From the NCBI RefSeq assembly GCF_000264375.1, contig NZ_AJXW01000072.1, positions 1 through 64,000 on the forward strand: 64,000 nt of DNA. The letters are read 5' to 3'. The translations under genes and the position numbers were made by a program. Of the stretch, positions 23,720 through 32,733 are shown one piece after another. Origin of the DNA: Rhodanobacter thiooxydans LCS2 (GTDB taxonomy: Bacteria; Pseudomonadota; Gammaproteobacteria; Xanthomonadales; Rhodanobacteraceae). The notes beneath the pieces are model-generated. The model was not told the origin of the DNA. It ran no database searches and saw only the letters and a program-made list of their open reading frames with translations. Within the stretch, counting starts at the first letter, position 1. Each line of letters starts with the position of its first letter.

Positions 23720-24463
23720 TCACTGTCCGACCTGCAGCAGATTCAGCGGCTGGCCGTTGCCGCCGCGCACGCCCTGCTGCAGGGCCGCCAGCCGCTGGAT
23801 CGACGGGCACAGCGCCTCGACCTGCGGGCGCAGCACCTGCAGGCGCGCTTGCAGACGCGGGCGCAACGCGGTGGCAAGGTCGGCGGCGCGGTCGCGCAGG
23901 CTGGCGGCGGTCTGCAGGTCGCCGGCCAGCGCGGCGTTGACCGCCTGCTGCCCGAGGTCGGCCGCCAGCAGCGGCAACAGGTCGTCAGCGATCTGGTTCA
24001 TCGCCTGGGTGGCGGCGTCACCCTGCCAGTCGTGTGTGCTCTGGCTGACCGAGATACGCCGCTTCAGGTCGGCCGCATGCGCGCCCAGCCTACGGTTGAA
24101 TTCGGCACGGGTATCGGCACCCAGGCCCATGCCCTCGGCTTCCGCACGCAACGCCTGCGCGGCGATGTCCACGCCGTTGCGCGCCACCGTGCGCACCCGC
24201 GGCGCCAGCGCGCGCAGCTCGCGCTCGAACACCGCCATACGGTCCTCGTCCTCCGCATTCAACTTCACCACGGCGCCGTCGGTGCGCAGCGCACCGTGCT
24301 GCAGCTCGACGTGGAACGGCGCCGGCGACGGCCGATCGAACAGCAAGCTGTCGGGCTTCAGGGTGACGTCGTAGCTGCTGCTGGCGTGGCAGGTCGTCGC
24401 CAGGTCCTGCGCGTGCAGGCTTGTCACCAACAGCAGAAGGACGACCAGGGCAAGTCGACGCAT
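23720..24463 (-). CDS. DUF2884 (YggN-like) secreted protein
   Basis: 247 residues from ATG 24461-24463, with GGAG eight bases upstream. The signal peptide MRRLALVVLLLLVTSLHA is followed by a short beta-rich segment with one cysteine and then a long helical region. The block TDGAVVKLNAEDEDRMAVFE and the helical remainder match the YggN/DUF2884 family of periplasmic proteins of unknown role. A second cysteine near the C-terminus (ALCPSIQRL) could pair with the first. It is a single-gene unit by spacing. Confidence 0.75.
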   Translation of the reverse strand: MRRLALVVLLLLVTSLHAQDLATTCHASSSYDVTLKPDSLLFDRPSPAPFHVELQHGALRTDGAVVKLNAEDEDRMAVFERELRALAPRVRTVARNGVDIAAQALRAEAEGMGLGADTRAEFNRRLGAHAADLKRRISVSQSTHDWQGDAATQAMNQIADDLLPLLAADLGQQAVNAALAGDLQTAASLRDRAADLATALRPRLQARLQVLRPQVEALCPSIQRLAALQQGVRGGNGQPLNLLQVGQ

Positions 24464-24568
24464 GGATGAGGCTCCGGGACGAATGACGTCGATCAGCAAT
24501 ATATGCTCGCTCGATAACCCCTACTGAACCACGCTACACGCGCGAGACGTTCGAGGTCCGCCGGCTCC

Positions 24569-25456
24569 TCAGCTGTTGTCCAGCGAGGTGAGCAGCTTCA
24601 ATCGCCGATCCGGCTGGAAAGCCACGCCTGCGGGCATGGCGTCCGAATTCTCGGCGAGTGCCCCGGGATCGTCATGCCATGGCGCTGGCGTATTGGGCCC
24701 GGGCACATAACCCACCCACTTGCCATACGCCTCTTGGGCGCAACGGACATCCGGACAGAAATTCACCGGAATCAAGGCGTACCAATGCTGCAAGCCGGCC
24801 TCCCTGCCTGAGGTTGGCGGGTTGAATTTCCAGTGCCGCGCAGCCTCTACGGCAGCGTTGGCGAGATCCTTCCGGAAAATCGCCATGCTGCTCTCGGTTG
24901 CAATAACGTGCAGATTGACTTGGCGGGCAACCTGATCCTCGACCCTGCCGTCGCGTCCAATGCGCACCTCCACATAGACGGTGCCGCCCACGCCATCGTG
25001 CAAGGACTTCGATGGATAACGTGGCGCGGCCAGGCTTTTCCCGGTAAGCCTGTCGCTGGAAGCTTTCCCCTCGGCGGAGGCATCCTCGCCGAAGGATGCC
25101 TTGCTGATGCTCACCGAGTACTGCTGACTGTCGGCGGCCACGGCGAGCACGCGCAGATTCATCGTTGTCTTGAGCAGCTTGGCCTGGCTTATGCGCATGT
25201 ACTCCTGGAAGTCGGCGACATCGATAGCGAAGCTCCAGTGCGGCACAGTCTTGCTGATGACTTCAAGCACCAGCGGCGGCAACTTGTCCTGCTTGTCCAG
25301 CGTGTAACTGTCCACGCTGCCATCCTGCGCCACGACGATCGAACCGGTCACCAGCATGCTGGCCTGCACCTGCCTGCGCACGGCGCCGACTCCTCCGTCA
25401 GCCAATACTGCACCGCTGAAAAACACGCAAAGCCATCCCATCAGCAACCGTTTCAT
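24569..25456 (-). CDS. Secreted protein with TonB-like C-terminal domain
   Basis: 295 residues from ATG 25454-25456 (MKRLLMGWLCVFFSGAVLA), a signal peptide rather than the single N-terminal anchor and Pro-rich stretch of true TonB. Near residues 150-245 is a TonB-C-type domain: APRYPSKSLHDGVGGTVYVE, then IGRDGRVEDQVARQVN and AAVEAARHWKFNPP. Such periplasmic energy-transducer-like proteins are frequent in Xanthomonadales. The gene is somewhat less GC-rich than its neighbours. A role with a specific receptor is not indicated by the neighbours. Confidence 0.7.
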   Translation of the reverse strand: MKRLLMGWLCVFFSGAVLADGGVGAVRRQVQASMLVTGSIVVAQDGSVDSYTLDKQDKLPPLVLEVISKTVPHWSFAIDVADFQEYMRISQAKLLKTTMNLRVLAVAADSQQYSVSISKASFGEDASAEGKASSDRLTGKSLAAPRYPSKSLHDGVGGTVYVEVRIGRDGRVEDQVARQVNLHVIATESSMAIFRKDLANAAVEAARHWKFNPPTSGREAGLQHWYALIPVNFCPDVRCAQEAYGKWVGYVPGPNTPAPWHDDPGALAENSDAMPAGVAFQPDRRLKLLTSLDNS

Positions 25457-25544
25457 CTGTACCCCCGTTTTCCAGAGAACGCCTACCGCCTTGTATTGTG
25501 CTCGCGCAATCAGCGCCGCGCAGGCAATGCCGACTCTCCCCTCT

Positions 25545-26045
25545 TCAGCGTGAGCTCCATCGTCGAAACTGAGTCCGCACCGCCGGCCGGCCAAGCTGCC
25601 AGGCCAGCCACAGCAGCAACGGGATCGCGGCGGCTTTCAGCGCCAGGCCGACCTGCCACACGCGCTCGGCGCGCGCGATCATCCATAGCGTCACCTCGCC
25701 CATTTGCGGCTGGGCCTGCGCGTGCTGCCGCGCGGTGTCGAAGTCATTCCACTGCTGCAGCATCAGCACACCCGACACCAGCGCCCACGCGGCCAGCAGC
25801 ATGGCCAGCAGCTGCAGTACCGGGCGCGCCCACGCCTGGCGCAGGATGCCGCCGGCGCAGGCCACGATGACCAGCAGCGAGGCGGCCAGATACGCGTACT
25901 CGCCATGCCGCAGGTACTGCACGAAGCCCAGCGCAGCAAACAACAGCAGCACCCACGGGCCGATGGCCCAGGCCGCGAAGCGTCGTGCCGGCACGGTGTC
26001 GTTGCGCACCGCCGGCGGCATCAGGCGGCCGCCTTCTGGCGGCAC
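25545..26045 (-). CDS. Integral membrane protein, four helices
   Basis: 166 residues (or 158 from the second Met at 26021). Four hydrophobic segments lie near residues 27-45, 50-68, 77-96 and 130-150, separated by short Arg-containing loops; the loop before the last helix is hydrophilic (ARQHAQAQPQMGE). No catalytic motif is visible and the family is not recognised. It is on the same strand as the TonB-C-like gene, 88 bases upstream of it, and downstream of a terminator. Confidence 0.6.
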   Translation of the reverse strand: MPPEGGRLMPPAVRNDTVPARRFAAWAIGPWVLLLFAALGFVQYLRHGEYAYLAASLLVIVACAGGILRQAWARPVLQLLAMLLAAWALVSGVLMLQQWNDFDTARQHAQAQPQMGEVTLWMIARAERVWQVGLALKAAAIPLLLWLAWQLGRPAVRTQFRRWSSR

Positions 26046-26154
26046 GCACGGGCATATAGCGGAGCCGGAGCAGGCAAACGGCAGGGACGGCGCATCACGG
26101 ATTCTCGATTCGGGAAAGGCACGGTTGCAGGCCGCCCAAGTTTACCGCGTCCAA

Positions 26155-26184
26155 GAAGAAGGGCGCCGTGCGGCGCCCTTCTTT
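26155..26184 (-). terminator. Rho-independent terminator
   Basis: A perfect 12-base stem AGAAGGGCGCCG (26157-26168) with its complement at 26171-26182 and a TG loop, A/T-rich on both flanks. It ends the secreted-protein gene at 26201-26659, 16 bases after its stop. Confidence 0.85.
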
Positions 26185-26200
26185 GTCACCCCGGCACGCA

Positions 26201-26659
26201 TCATTTCCTGCTGATGGTGAACTTGCCCACCGAGATGCCCAGGTTGACGCCTTCGCCGGTGCCGGACAACGCCAGCGAGGTGGTGCCCTTGGTCAGCAGC
26301 TGCGCGGTGCCGCTCTTGACCACGCCGGCTTCGGCGCCGGCCTGCGCATAGTTGCCGTAGATGTCGGCGATGTCGTGCACCTTGCTGATCTCGCCCTTGC
26401 CGTTGTCGATGTGGTATTTGCCGGCGGTAAGGCCGCCGCCGACCACGGCGATCTTCACGTTCGCGCGCTGGCCGTTGCTGCAGGTGACCGTGCCGGTGCC
26501 TTCGGCATGCTTGTAGATCAGCGACCAGCCGGACAGGTTGTACACCAGGTCGCATTTCACCGAGGCCTCGGCGGCCCGTGCGTTGCTGGTCGGCAGCGCG
26601 GTCATGGCGCCCGCGCAGGCGATTATCAGCGCGGCCATTCCAAACGTATGCTTGATCAT
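26201..26659 (-). CDS. Secreted Gly-rich beta protein, unknown
   Basis: 152 residues from ATG 26657-26659 with AAAGGAGA upstream. The signal peptide is MIKHTFGMAALIIACAGAM followed by TALPTSNARAAE. The mature protein starts with a Cys-containing strand (VKCDLVYNLSGW), has a second Cys (TVTCSNGQ), and then alternating short Val/Gly-rich strands ending GKFTISRK. It looks like a small beta-barrel or sandwich with one disulfide, somewhat reminiscent of DUF992-type secreted proteins, but I cannot assign it firmly. It is monocistronic, with its own terminator. Confidence 0.65.
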   Translation of the reverse strand: MIKHTFGMAALIIACAGAMTALPTSNARAAEASVKCDLVYNLSGWSLIYKHAEGTGTVTCSNGQRANVKIAVVGGGLTAGKYHIDNGKGEISKVHDIADIYGNYAQAGAEAGVVKSGTAQLLTKGTTSLALSGTGEGVNLGISVGKFTISRK

Positions 26660-26893
26660 CGTCGTCTCCTTTCGCGTTCTGCAGGTGAGTTGGTGCGCCG
26701 CGGAGGCAAGGCGGAGCGGCAGCCGCGGCGAGGTGAGCGCAGAGTGTGCACGGCGATGTGACAATCATGTGCAGAAGCCCGACGACCGTTCAGCTTCTCG
26801 CCATGGACCGCCGAAGAGCGCCCATGGTTGTCGCGCGGCGGACGCCACGCATAGACTCGTCCTGCAACGGCGGTCGGCGAGGCGAAGGGCATC

Positions 26894-27310
26894 ATGGTCA
26901 AGTATTCACTGGTCGGTTACGACGGTTCGGATGCCTCCCGCCGCGCGTTCGAGTTTGCGGTCGAGCTCGCCCGCTGCAGCCACGGTCGCGTGCGCGTGGT
27001 CTCGGTGCTGCAGGTCACCGAGGGCGGCGCCGACGCCTGCGCCTTGCTGATGGCCGACAACGGCACCGAACGCGCGCGGGAACTGCTTGAAGAACTGACC
27101 GCGATCGTGCCTGACGCGGCCGAGCTGATCGACGTCGAACTCACCCTGGGCAGCCCCGGCGACGTGCTGCTGAACCAGATCGAGCAGCATGGCGTGGACC
27201 ACATCGTGATCGGCCATACCGAACGCGGCGCGTTGGCGCGCTGGCTGCTCGGGTCGGTATCCGGCAACGTGCTGGCGCGCGCCCACGTGCCGGTGACGGT
27301 GGTGCGTTGA
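26894..27310 (+). CDS. Universal stress protein (UspA family)
   Basis: 138 residues, a single Usp domain. The N-terminal strand is YSLVGYDGSDASRRAFEFA, and the C-terminal ATP-binding motif reads GHTERGALARWLLGSVSGNV, matching G-x2-G-x9-G-S/T. A nucleotide-binding Usp of the ATP-binding subclass is therefore likely. The family supports survival in stationary phase and under oxidative or redox stress. It is cytoplasmic and divergent from the secreted-protein gene at 26201-26659. Confidence 0.9.
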   Translation: MVKYSLVGYDGSDASRRAFEFAVELARCSHGRVRVVSVLQVTEGGADACALLMADNGTERARELLEELTAIVPDAAELIDVELTLGSPGDVLLNQIEQHGVDHIVIGHTERGALARWLLGSVSGNVLARAHVPVTVVR

Positions 27311-27446
27311 GCAGAAGCGGCAAGTCGGCCGGCGTTAATCCGTTGCCGCGACCACGCCGTATGCTCTGTCATCGTGCTGTCATCCCACGGGCCGTCAGGA
27401 AGCGCCTTGCCGCTGCCGCGGCCATCGCCATACGGGGAAACCTGCC

Positions 27447-28268
27447 TTGAGCCAAGCTGCCGACCTGCCCTGGACCCTGGAAAGCATCGACCTCGACCGC
27501 ATCGAGGTCGCCTGCGTGCGCCACGACGAAGACCTGTTCTTCCTGCTGTGCAGCGCGTCCTTCGTCGAAAGCGGCTCGGACCTGTACGCGAGCAACCTGA
27601 TCGACCATTTCGCCGGCGACGAGGAGCTGGGCGGCTGGCTCCGCCAGCACTGGGAGCAGGAAGAACTGCAGCACGGCCGCGCGCTGGCCGCGTACGTACG
27701 CAAGGTCTGGCCGGAGTTCGACTGGGACAAGGGCTTCGCCACGTTCTGGAACGAGTACGGCGCGGTGTGCACCGCCGAGCAGCTGGAGTCGTGCCGCGGG
27801 CTGGAGCTGGCCGCGCGCTGCGTGGTGGAAACCGGCACCGCCAGCCTGTACCGCGCGCTCAACGACATCACCGACGAACCGGTGCTGAAGCAGCTGACCA
27901 ACCACATCAAGAGCGACGAGGTGCGCCATTTCAAGTACTTCTACCAGCACTATCGGCGCTACCGCGAGCGCGAGGGCTTCGGTCGCTACCAGGTGTTCCG
28001 CGCGCTGCTGCGCCGGGTCAACGAGATCAAGAGCGAGGACAGCGACATCGCGCTGCGTCACGTGTTCAACCAGTGCTATCCGCAGCACCAGGGCAACGAG
28101 GCCGAATTCCGCCGCATCAGCGATCGCGCGCAGGGCCGCCTGCGGCGGAACATCCCGGCCGCGATGACGGTGAAGATGCTGCTCAAGCCGCTGGACCTGC
28201 CGCCGCGCCTGCAGAACGCGCTGGAAAAGCCGCTGGCGAAGATCACCGAGAAGCTGTTCCTGCACTGA
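27447..28268 (+). CDS. Ferritin-like diiron protein
   Basis: 273 residues. The likely start is TTG at 27447; no earlier or nearby in-frame ATG/GTG fits better, and only a weak GGGGAAA precedes it. All six ligands of a carboxylate-bridged diiron centre are visible: Glu41 (FVESG), Glu73 and His76 (EELQH), Glu128 (VVETG), Glu158 and His161 (DEVRH). This is the fold of ferritin-like oxygenases and acyl-ACP desaturases. The substrate is unknown; membrane helices are absent, so the protein is soluble. A copy of the composite repeat begins 36 bases after the stop. Confidence 0.78.
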   Translation: MSQAADLPWTLESIDLDRIEVACVRHDEDLFFLLCSASFVESGSDLYASNLIDHFAGDEELGGWLRQHWEQEELQHGRALAAYVRKVWPEFDWDKGFATFWNEYGAVCTAEQLESCRGLELAARCVVETGTASLYRALNDITDEPVLKQLTNHIKSDEVRHFKYFYQHYRRYREREGFGRYQVFRALLRRVNEIKSEDSDIALRHVFNQCYPQHQGNEAEFRRISDRAQGRLRRNIPAAMTVKMLLKPLDLPPRLQNALEKPLAKITEKLFLH

Positions 28269-28304
28269 CCGGCGCCGGCGCAGCCGGTGCCGGCACGGGA
28301 CTCC

Positions 28305-28541
28305 GAGCTTGTGAAGAAAACCACTTCCTGTGGTTTTCTTCAGTCGCGAGTCCGGTACACGCGGACTCGCTCACATGAAACATGTCACTGACGTGACTGT
28401 TTCATGCCCGGCCCTCGGGCAACTGCTCCCGGCATTGCCTCAACTCGGGCATCGGGCAACCGCTCCTGCGTTGCCTCCACTCGGGCATCCATGCCCTCGC
28501 CGTGGCCGGCCTGAGAGGTTGAAAAATTCACAACCTCTCAG
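28305..28541. repeat. Composite hairpin repeat, copy A
   Basis: A mosaic of perfect hairpins. GAAGAAAACCAC (28313-28324) pairs with 28330-28341. GCGAGTCCG (28346-28354) pairs with 28362-28370. CATGAAACA (28374-28382) pairs with 28398-28406, with an inner GTCAC/GTGAC. CTGAGAGGTTG (28511-28521) pairs with 28531-28541. Between the third and fourth lies a short tandem array of CTCGGGCA-containing units. The last hairpin contains the TGA stop of the minus-strand lipoprotein gene (28538-28540). Copies B and C share the modules. Confidence 0.85.
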
Positions 28542-28990
28542 TGCGCCGCGGCGGGCGGTTGCCCTTCGCGCGCCGCACTCTCGATCTGCCGCTGCTTCTG
28601 CTGCGCGACCTTGAGGCTCTTCACGTCGACCGGGCGGATGCGGGTGATCGTGCAGGGGAAATTGCGCGCCCCGGTGAGCACCTTGTCGAAGCCGACCATC
28701 ACCTGACCGACGTTGGAGGTGATCCCGATCGCGTTGACGAACATCAGGTCATGGCAGCCGCCGAGGTCCAGCAGCCAAGCCTGGTTAGGCCGCGTGTAGA
28801 CGGCCAGCTCGGTGTCGCCGAGCGGCTCCCACGAGTACAGGTTGAAGAAGCGGAAGCTGTTCACCGGCGCGCCGGCCGCCGCGGCATAGGCGGCCTGGCG
28901 CTGGCCCACGCGCTGGGCGTAAGGCACGCTGGAGCAGGCAACGAGCAGGCCGAGCAGGCTGGCGGCGAGCATGAGGCGTGGCGTTTTCAT
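28538..28990 (-). CDS. DUF6491-type lipoprotein
   Basis: 150 residues from ATG 28988-28990, GGAG upstream; an alternative Met lies 3 codons earlier. The lipobox is LLVACSS, so the mature lipoprotein starts at the Cys near residue 19. The mature part contains FNLYSWEPLGDTELAVYTRP, a GGCHDLMF strand and FPCTITRIRPVDVK, the pattern of the DUF6491 family common in Xanthomonadales; two Cys residues could form a disulfide. The stop codon is embedded in the terminal hairpin of composite repeat A. It is downstream of another lipoprotein gene on the same strand, 62 bases apart. Confidence 0.75.
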   Translation of the reverse strand: MKTPRLMLAASLLGLLVACSSVPYAQRVGQRQAAYAAAAGAPVNSFRFFNLYSWEPLGDTELAVYTRPNQAWLLDLGGCHDLMFVNAIGITSNVGQVMVGFDKVLTGARNFPCTITRIRPVDVKSLKVAQQKQRQIESAAREGQPPAAAH

Positions 28991-29052
28991 GGCATCCATC
29001 TCCATCGGGCGGGATACATGCAAACGCGCGAGGCGGCTTGCGGCTGACCGCG

Positions 29053-29787
29053 CTACTTCTTTTTCGGTTTGCCCACGGCGACCCACTTGGCCGGGTCGAA
29101 GCCGCCCACTTCGTAGACCAGGCTCTGCTTCTTCTCGCCCTCGACCAGGGTGACGTTCAGCGTGATCTTCTTTGCCTTGCGCAGCATCGCGAGGAAGCCG
29201 TTGTCGTCGCGGATCATCAGCGCCGGCTCGCCGGTGGACGGCGCGAACGCCTTGATCCGCACCGGCTTGCCGTCGACCTCGCCGGCGATGGTGCAGTTGC
29301 CGCGGCAGACGAAGCCGGGCTTGCTGCCGTACAGGAACACGCTCTGGCCCCACTCGGTGTGCCGGCGCAGCACCAGCCGCACGCGCTCGCCGCTGGCGGG
29401 CTGGCTGTTCTGGATGCTGGCGGTGGATTGCGTGCCGCCGGCCATCGGCGCCACCTGGTACAACCACAGCCCAGCCAGCCGGTTCTTCTCGCTGGCCGCG
29501 GTGTAGCGCTGCTCGATCGCCGGCAGGGTCTGCAGCACCTCCTTCGCCGCGGCGCTGTCCGGAAACCGCTTGACGATGTCCTTGCCCATCGACACCGCCA
29601 TCTCGTCGTTACGGATGCGCAGCAGCTGGCGGTAGGTGTCGAGGTTGCGCGCCGCGTCGGCCGACTGGGCCTGGGCCTGCTGCTGTTCCGCCGTCGGTGC
29701 CGGTGCGCCGCCCTGGGGCGAGCAGCCGGCCAGCAGCCAGGCGGCGCAGAAAACCAGCGGAACATGACGGAGAAAAGCACGATTCAT
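29053..29787 (-). CDS. Lipoprotein of 244 residues
   Basis: Start at ATG 29785-29787 (MNRAFLRHVPLVFCAAWLLA), followed by the lipobox LLAGCSP. A Gln/Ala-rich segment and a helical region with KDIVKRFPDSAAAKEVLQTL follow, then a beta-rich domain with one CRGNC motif (probable vicinal disulfide or metal site) and a very basic tail KPKKK. I do not recognise the family. It probably forms an operon with the DUF6491 lipoprotein and is preceded on the same strand by the LytTR regulator, with 70 bases between. Confidence 0.75.
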   Translation of the reverse strand: MNRAFLRHVPLVFCAAWLLAGCSPQGGAPAPTAEQQQAQAQSADAARNLDTYRQLLRIRNDEMAVSMGKDIVKRFPDSAAAKEVLQTLPAIEQRYTAASEKNRLAGLWLYQVAPMAGGTQSTASIQNSQPASGERVRLVLRRHTEWGQSVFLYGSKPGFVCRGNCTIAGEVDGKPVRIKAFAPSTGEPALMIRDDNGFLAMLRKAKKITLNVTLVEGEKKQSLVYEVGGFDPAKWVAVGKPKKK

Positions 29788-29857
29788 CGGCGACCTGCCA
29801 GGCGGGAACAGGCGGCTAGCTTGGAACGACCGGCCGTCGCCGCGCAACCGTCCGTGT

Positions 29858-30724
29858 TCAATCCTGCCGGCCGAAACGCTCGCGCAGCGCGGCGCGATGG
29901 CGCCGGCTGCAGGGAATCTTCACGCCGTCGCGCATCTGCAGGCGCGCGTCGCCGGTTTCCAGCGGCTCGATCTCGGCCAGGTAGTCGAGGTTGACGAAGT
30001 AGCCGCGATGCACCCGCACGAAGCGCGCCGGGTCCAGCCGCTCCTCGATGCCGGCCATGGTGGCGCGCAGGGGATAATCGCGGCTGCGCACGTGCAGGTT
30101 CACGTAATTGCCGGCAGCCTGCAGCCACTCGATCTCGCTGGCGTTGAGCAGGAATTCCTTGCCCAGCTTGCGCACCAGGAAGCGCTCCGGCCGCTCCACC
30201 GGCTCCACCGGCGCACCCTCGTACGGCGCGGCCAGCAGTTTCGCCTCGCCCTGCTGGCGCAGCAGCCACAGCCGCGACAGGCAGATCAGCGCGACGATGA
30301 TGAAATAGCTGCGGATGTCCTTCAGGTACTCGTAGCCGAAGTTCGGCCACCACGCGCCCATATGGTAATGCCGGCCAACCACCGCATACGCCAACCCGCG
30401 CAGCCCGAACATGCCGGCCACATGGATCAGGCTGAACGCCACACTGGCCAGCAGATGCCATGGCAGGCTGTGACGCCACGTATCGAAGCGAAACGGCCAG
30501 CGCCACTCCACCATCCTCACGAAGGGGATCAGCAGCAGGATCAGCAGCGCGCTGCTCGATTCCCACACCCACGGTTCCCAGGCCGCCGTGCGGGCATGGT
30601 CGATCTGCGCAACGAGGCCGTTGAACACCGTGTTGAGGATGGTCAGCGCCACCCAGAAGGCAGCCTCGACCAAGGGTGGCCAACGCTGAAAATCCCTGTA
30701 CCCACCATCCGCCTGCTCGCTCAT
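29858..30724 (-). CDS. Membrane-bound LytTR transcriptional regulator
   Basis: 288 residues from ATG 30722-30724. The N-terminal half has four to five transmembrane helices. The C-terminal part (about 190-288) is a LytTR DNA-binding domain with LGKEFLLNASEIEWLQAAGN, RATMAGIEERLDP and FVRVHRGYFVNLDYL in order. There is no receiver domain, so the membrane part may sense directly. LytTR proteins of this build in xanthomonads control small adjacent operons. The neighbouring lipoprotein genes on the same strand are possible targets or partners. Confidence 0.85.
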   Translation of the reverse strand: MSEQADGGYRDFQRWPPLVEAAFWVALTILNTVFNGLVAQIDHARTAAWEPWVWESSSALLILLLIPFVRMVEWRWPFRFDTWRHSLPWHLLASVAFSLIHVAGMFGLRGLAYAVVGRHYHMGAWWPNFGYEYLKDIRSYFIIVALICLSRLWLLRQQGEAKLLAAPYEGAPVEPVERPERFLVRKLGKEFLLNASEIEWLQAAGNYVNLHVRSRDYPLRATMAGIEERLDPARFVRVHRGYFVNLDYLAEIEPLETGDARLQMRDGVKIPCSRRHRAALRERFGRQD

Positions 30725-30881
30725 GCCGGCGATTCTACGGGGCCGCGGCGAGATCCCCACGCGCCCCGTCCCGCACCGGGGTCGCTTCGTCCCCGGCGGC
30801 CCGCCATCCGTCACCCCCGGCTGGGAATGACGGCAGCACCCGCCCATGCTGGTGCCCGTCCATCCAGTCCGGAGCGATACG

Positions 30882-32711
30882 ATGAAAAGGCGCGACTTGC
30901 TGAAAGCGGCCGTCACCCTGCCGCTGCTGCCCTTGCTGATGCGCAGCGGCACCGCCCTGGCGCACAGCGCCGGCAACCTTGCGACGACCCTGCGCTCGCG
31001 GCTGCGCCCGGGCCAGCCGGGCTGGCCCGCGGCCGCGGAATGGGAACAGCTGAAACGCCAGGTCGGCGGCCGGCTGCTGAAGCTGGAATCGCCTTTCGCC
31101 CACTGCGACGCGTCGCCGCCGGACGGCGCCTGCGCGCAGGCGCTCAAGCAGCTGGGCAACCCGTTCGCGGTGGGCGACAACCCCGCGCTGACCCAGACCA
31201 GCGGCTGGGCCGATGCCTGGAGCTCGCAGCCCAGCGCCTACGCGGTGGCAGCCGAGAACCCGGCTGACGTGGGTGCGGCCGTCAACTTCGCCCGCAAGCA
31301 CCACCTGCGACTGGTGGTGAAGGGCGGCGGCCACAGCTACCAGGGCACCTCGGATGCGCCGGATTCGCTGCTGGTGTGGACTCGGCACATGAACCAGGTG
31401 AGCCTGCACGACGCCTTCGTGCCGCAAGGCTGCGCCGGCCATCTGGCGCCGCAGCCGGCGGCAAGCGTGCAGGCGGGCGCGATGTGGATCGACGCCTACG
31501 CCGCCGTGACCACCGGTGGCGGGCGCTACGTGCAGGGCGGCGGCTGCACCACGGTGGGCGTGGCCGGCTTGGTCCAGAGCGGCGGCTTCGGCAGCTTCTC
31601 CAAGCGCTGGGGCACCGCGGCATCCAACCTGCTGGAGGCGGAAGTGGTAACCGCCGACGGCCAGCTGCGCATCGCCAATGCCTGCACGAATCCCGAGCTG
31701 TTCTGGGGTCTCAAGGGCGGTGGTGGCGGCAGCCTGGGCGTGGTCACGCGGCTGACCCTGCGCACCTTCGAGCTGCCCGAGTTCTTCGGCGGCGTCAACC
31801 TCACCGTCAAGGCCGACTCGGACGCGGCTTACCGCGCCCTGATCGCCGAGGCGGTGGGCTTCTACCAGCGCGCGCTGTTCAACCCGCACTGGGGCGAGCA
31901 GATGAAATTCTACGGTGGCAACACCTTCGAAGTTTCCATGGTGTTCCAGGGCCTCACCCAGCAGCAGGCCGAACAGACCTGGGCGCCGTTCCTCGACTGG
32001 GTGCATGCGCGCAGGGATTGCCACGTCAGCAAACCGTTCCAGGCGCTGGCGGCGCCCGCCCGACATCTGTGGGACGCCGAATTCCTGCGCAAATACCTGC
32101 CGAGCGCCATCGTGTCGGACGACCGGCCCGACGCCCCCCGCCACCACTTCCTGTGGTCTGGCGACCACGACCAGGTCGGCTGGTTCATCCAGGGCTACCA
32201 GTCGGCCTGGCTACCGGCGTCGCTGCTGCAGCCGGAGCGGCAGGCGCGCTTGGTGGATGCCTTGTTCGAGGCCGTGCAGCACCAGGGTGTCTCGCTGCAT
32301 TTCAACAAGGGGCTGGCCGGCGCACCGGCCGACGCGATCGCCCGCGCCCGCGACACCGCCACCCATCCGCAGGTGCTCGACGCCTTCGCCCTGGCCATCA
32401 GCGCCAGCGGCGACGACCCCGCCTTTCCCGGCATGCCCGGTGCGAAACCGGACCTGGCCATGGCGCGGCGCAGGGCGGCAGCCGTCGACAGGACGATGGA
32501 GGCGCTGCGTGCCGCGGCACCCGACGCTGGCTCCTACGTCTCGGAAAGCGACTACTTCCTGCGCGACTGGCAGCAGGGATTCTGGGGCGGCAACTATCCG
32601 CGCCTCGCCGCGGCGAAGCGCAGGTACGACCCCGACGGTCTGTTCTTCGTGCACCACGGCGTCGGCAGCGAGCAGTGGAGCGCGGACGGCTTCACCCGAT
32701 TGCGGATGTAG
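30882..32711 (+). CDS. Tat-exported FAD-linked oxidase, berberine-bridge-enzyme type
   Basis: 609 residues from ATG 30882, GGAG at 30871-30874. The N-terminus KRRDLLKAAVTLPLLPLLM is a twin-arginine signal. The FAD-binding PCMH domain shows GGGHSYQGTS, with His151 as the 8-alpha attachment site, and QGGGCTTVGVAG, with Cys222 as the 6-S-cysteinyl site, so a bicovalent flavin is expected. The C-terminus has the BBE motif NYPRLAAAKRRYDPDGLF. Such enzymes oxidise carbohydrates or alcohols with oxygen; the substrate is unknown. It is divergent from the LytTR gene and ends 22 bases before composite repeat B. Confidence 0.88.
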   Translation: MKRRDLLKAAVTLPLLPLLMRSGTALAHSAGNLATTLRSRLRPGQPGWPAAAEWEQLKRQVGGRLLKLESPFAHCDASPPDGACAQALKQLGNPFAVGDNPALTQTSGWADAWSSQPSAYAVAAENPADVGAAVNFARKHHLRLVVKGGGHSYQGTSDAPDSLLVWTRHMNQVSLHDAFVPQGCAGHLAPQPAASVQAGAMWIDAYAAVTTGGGRYVQGGGCTTVGVAGLVQSGGFGSFSKRWGTAASNLLEAEVVTADGQLRIANACTNPELFWGLKGGGGGSLGVVTRLTLRTFELPEFFGGVNLTVKADSDAAYRALIAEAVGFYQRALFNPHWGEQMKFYGGNTFEVSMVFQGLTQQQAEQTWAPFLDWVHARRDCHVSKPFQALAAPARHLWDAEFLRKYLPSAIVSDDRPDAPRHHFLWSGDHDQVGWFIQGYQSAWLPASLLQPERQARLVDALFEAVQHQGVSLHFNKGLAGAPADAIARARDTATHPQVLDAFALAISASGDDPAFPGMPGAKPDLAMARRRAAAVDRTMEALRAAAPDAGSYVSESDYFLRDWQQGFWGGNYPRLAAAKRRYDPDGLFFVHHGVGSEQWSADGFTRLRM

Positions 32712-32733
32712 AACGCCAAACTGCCTGCGCCCC

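Noticed and set aside
28420-28500. Short tandem CTCGGGCA-containing units that might suggest a CRISPR array
   Set aside because: Only about three imperfect units, no spacers of even length and no cas genes; they are part of composite repeat A.
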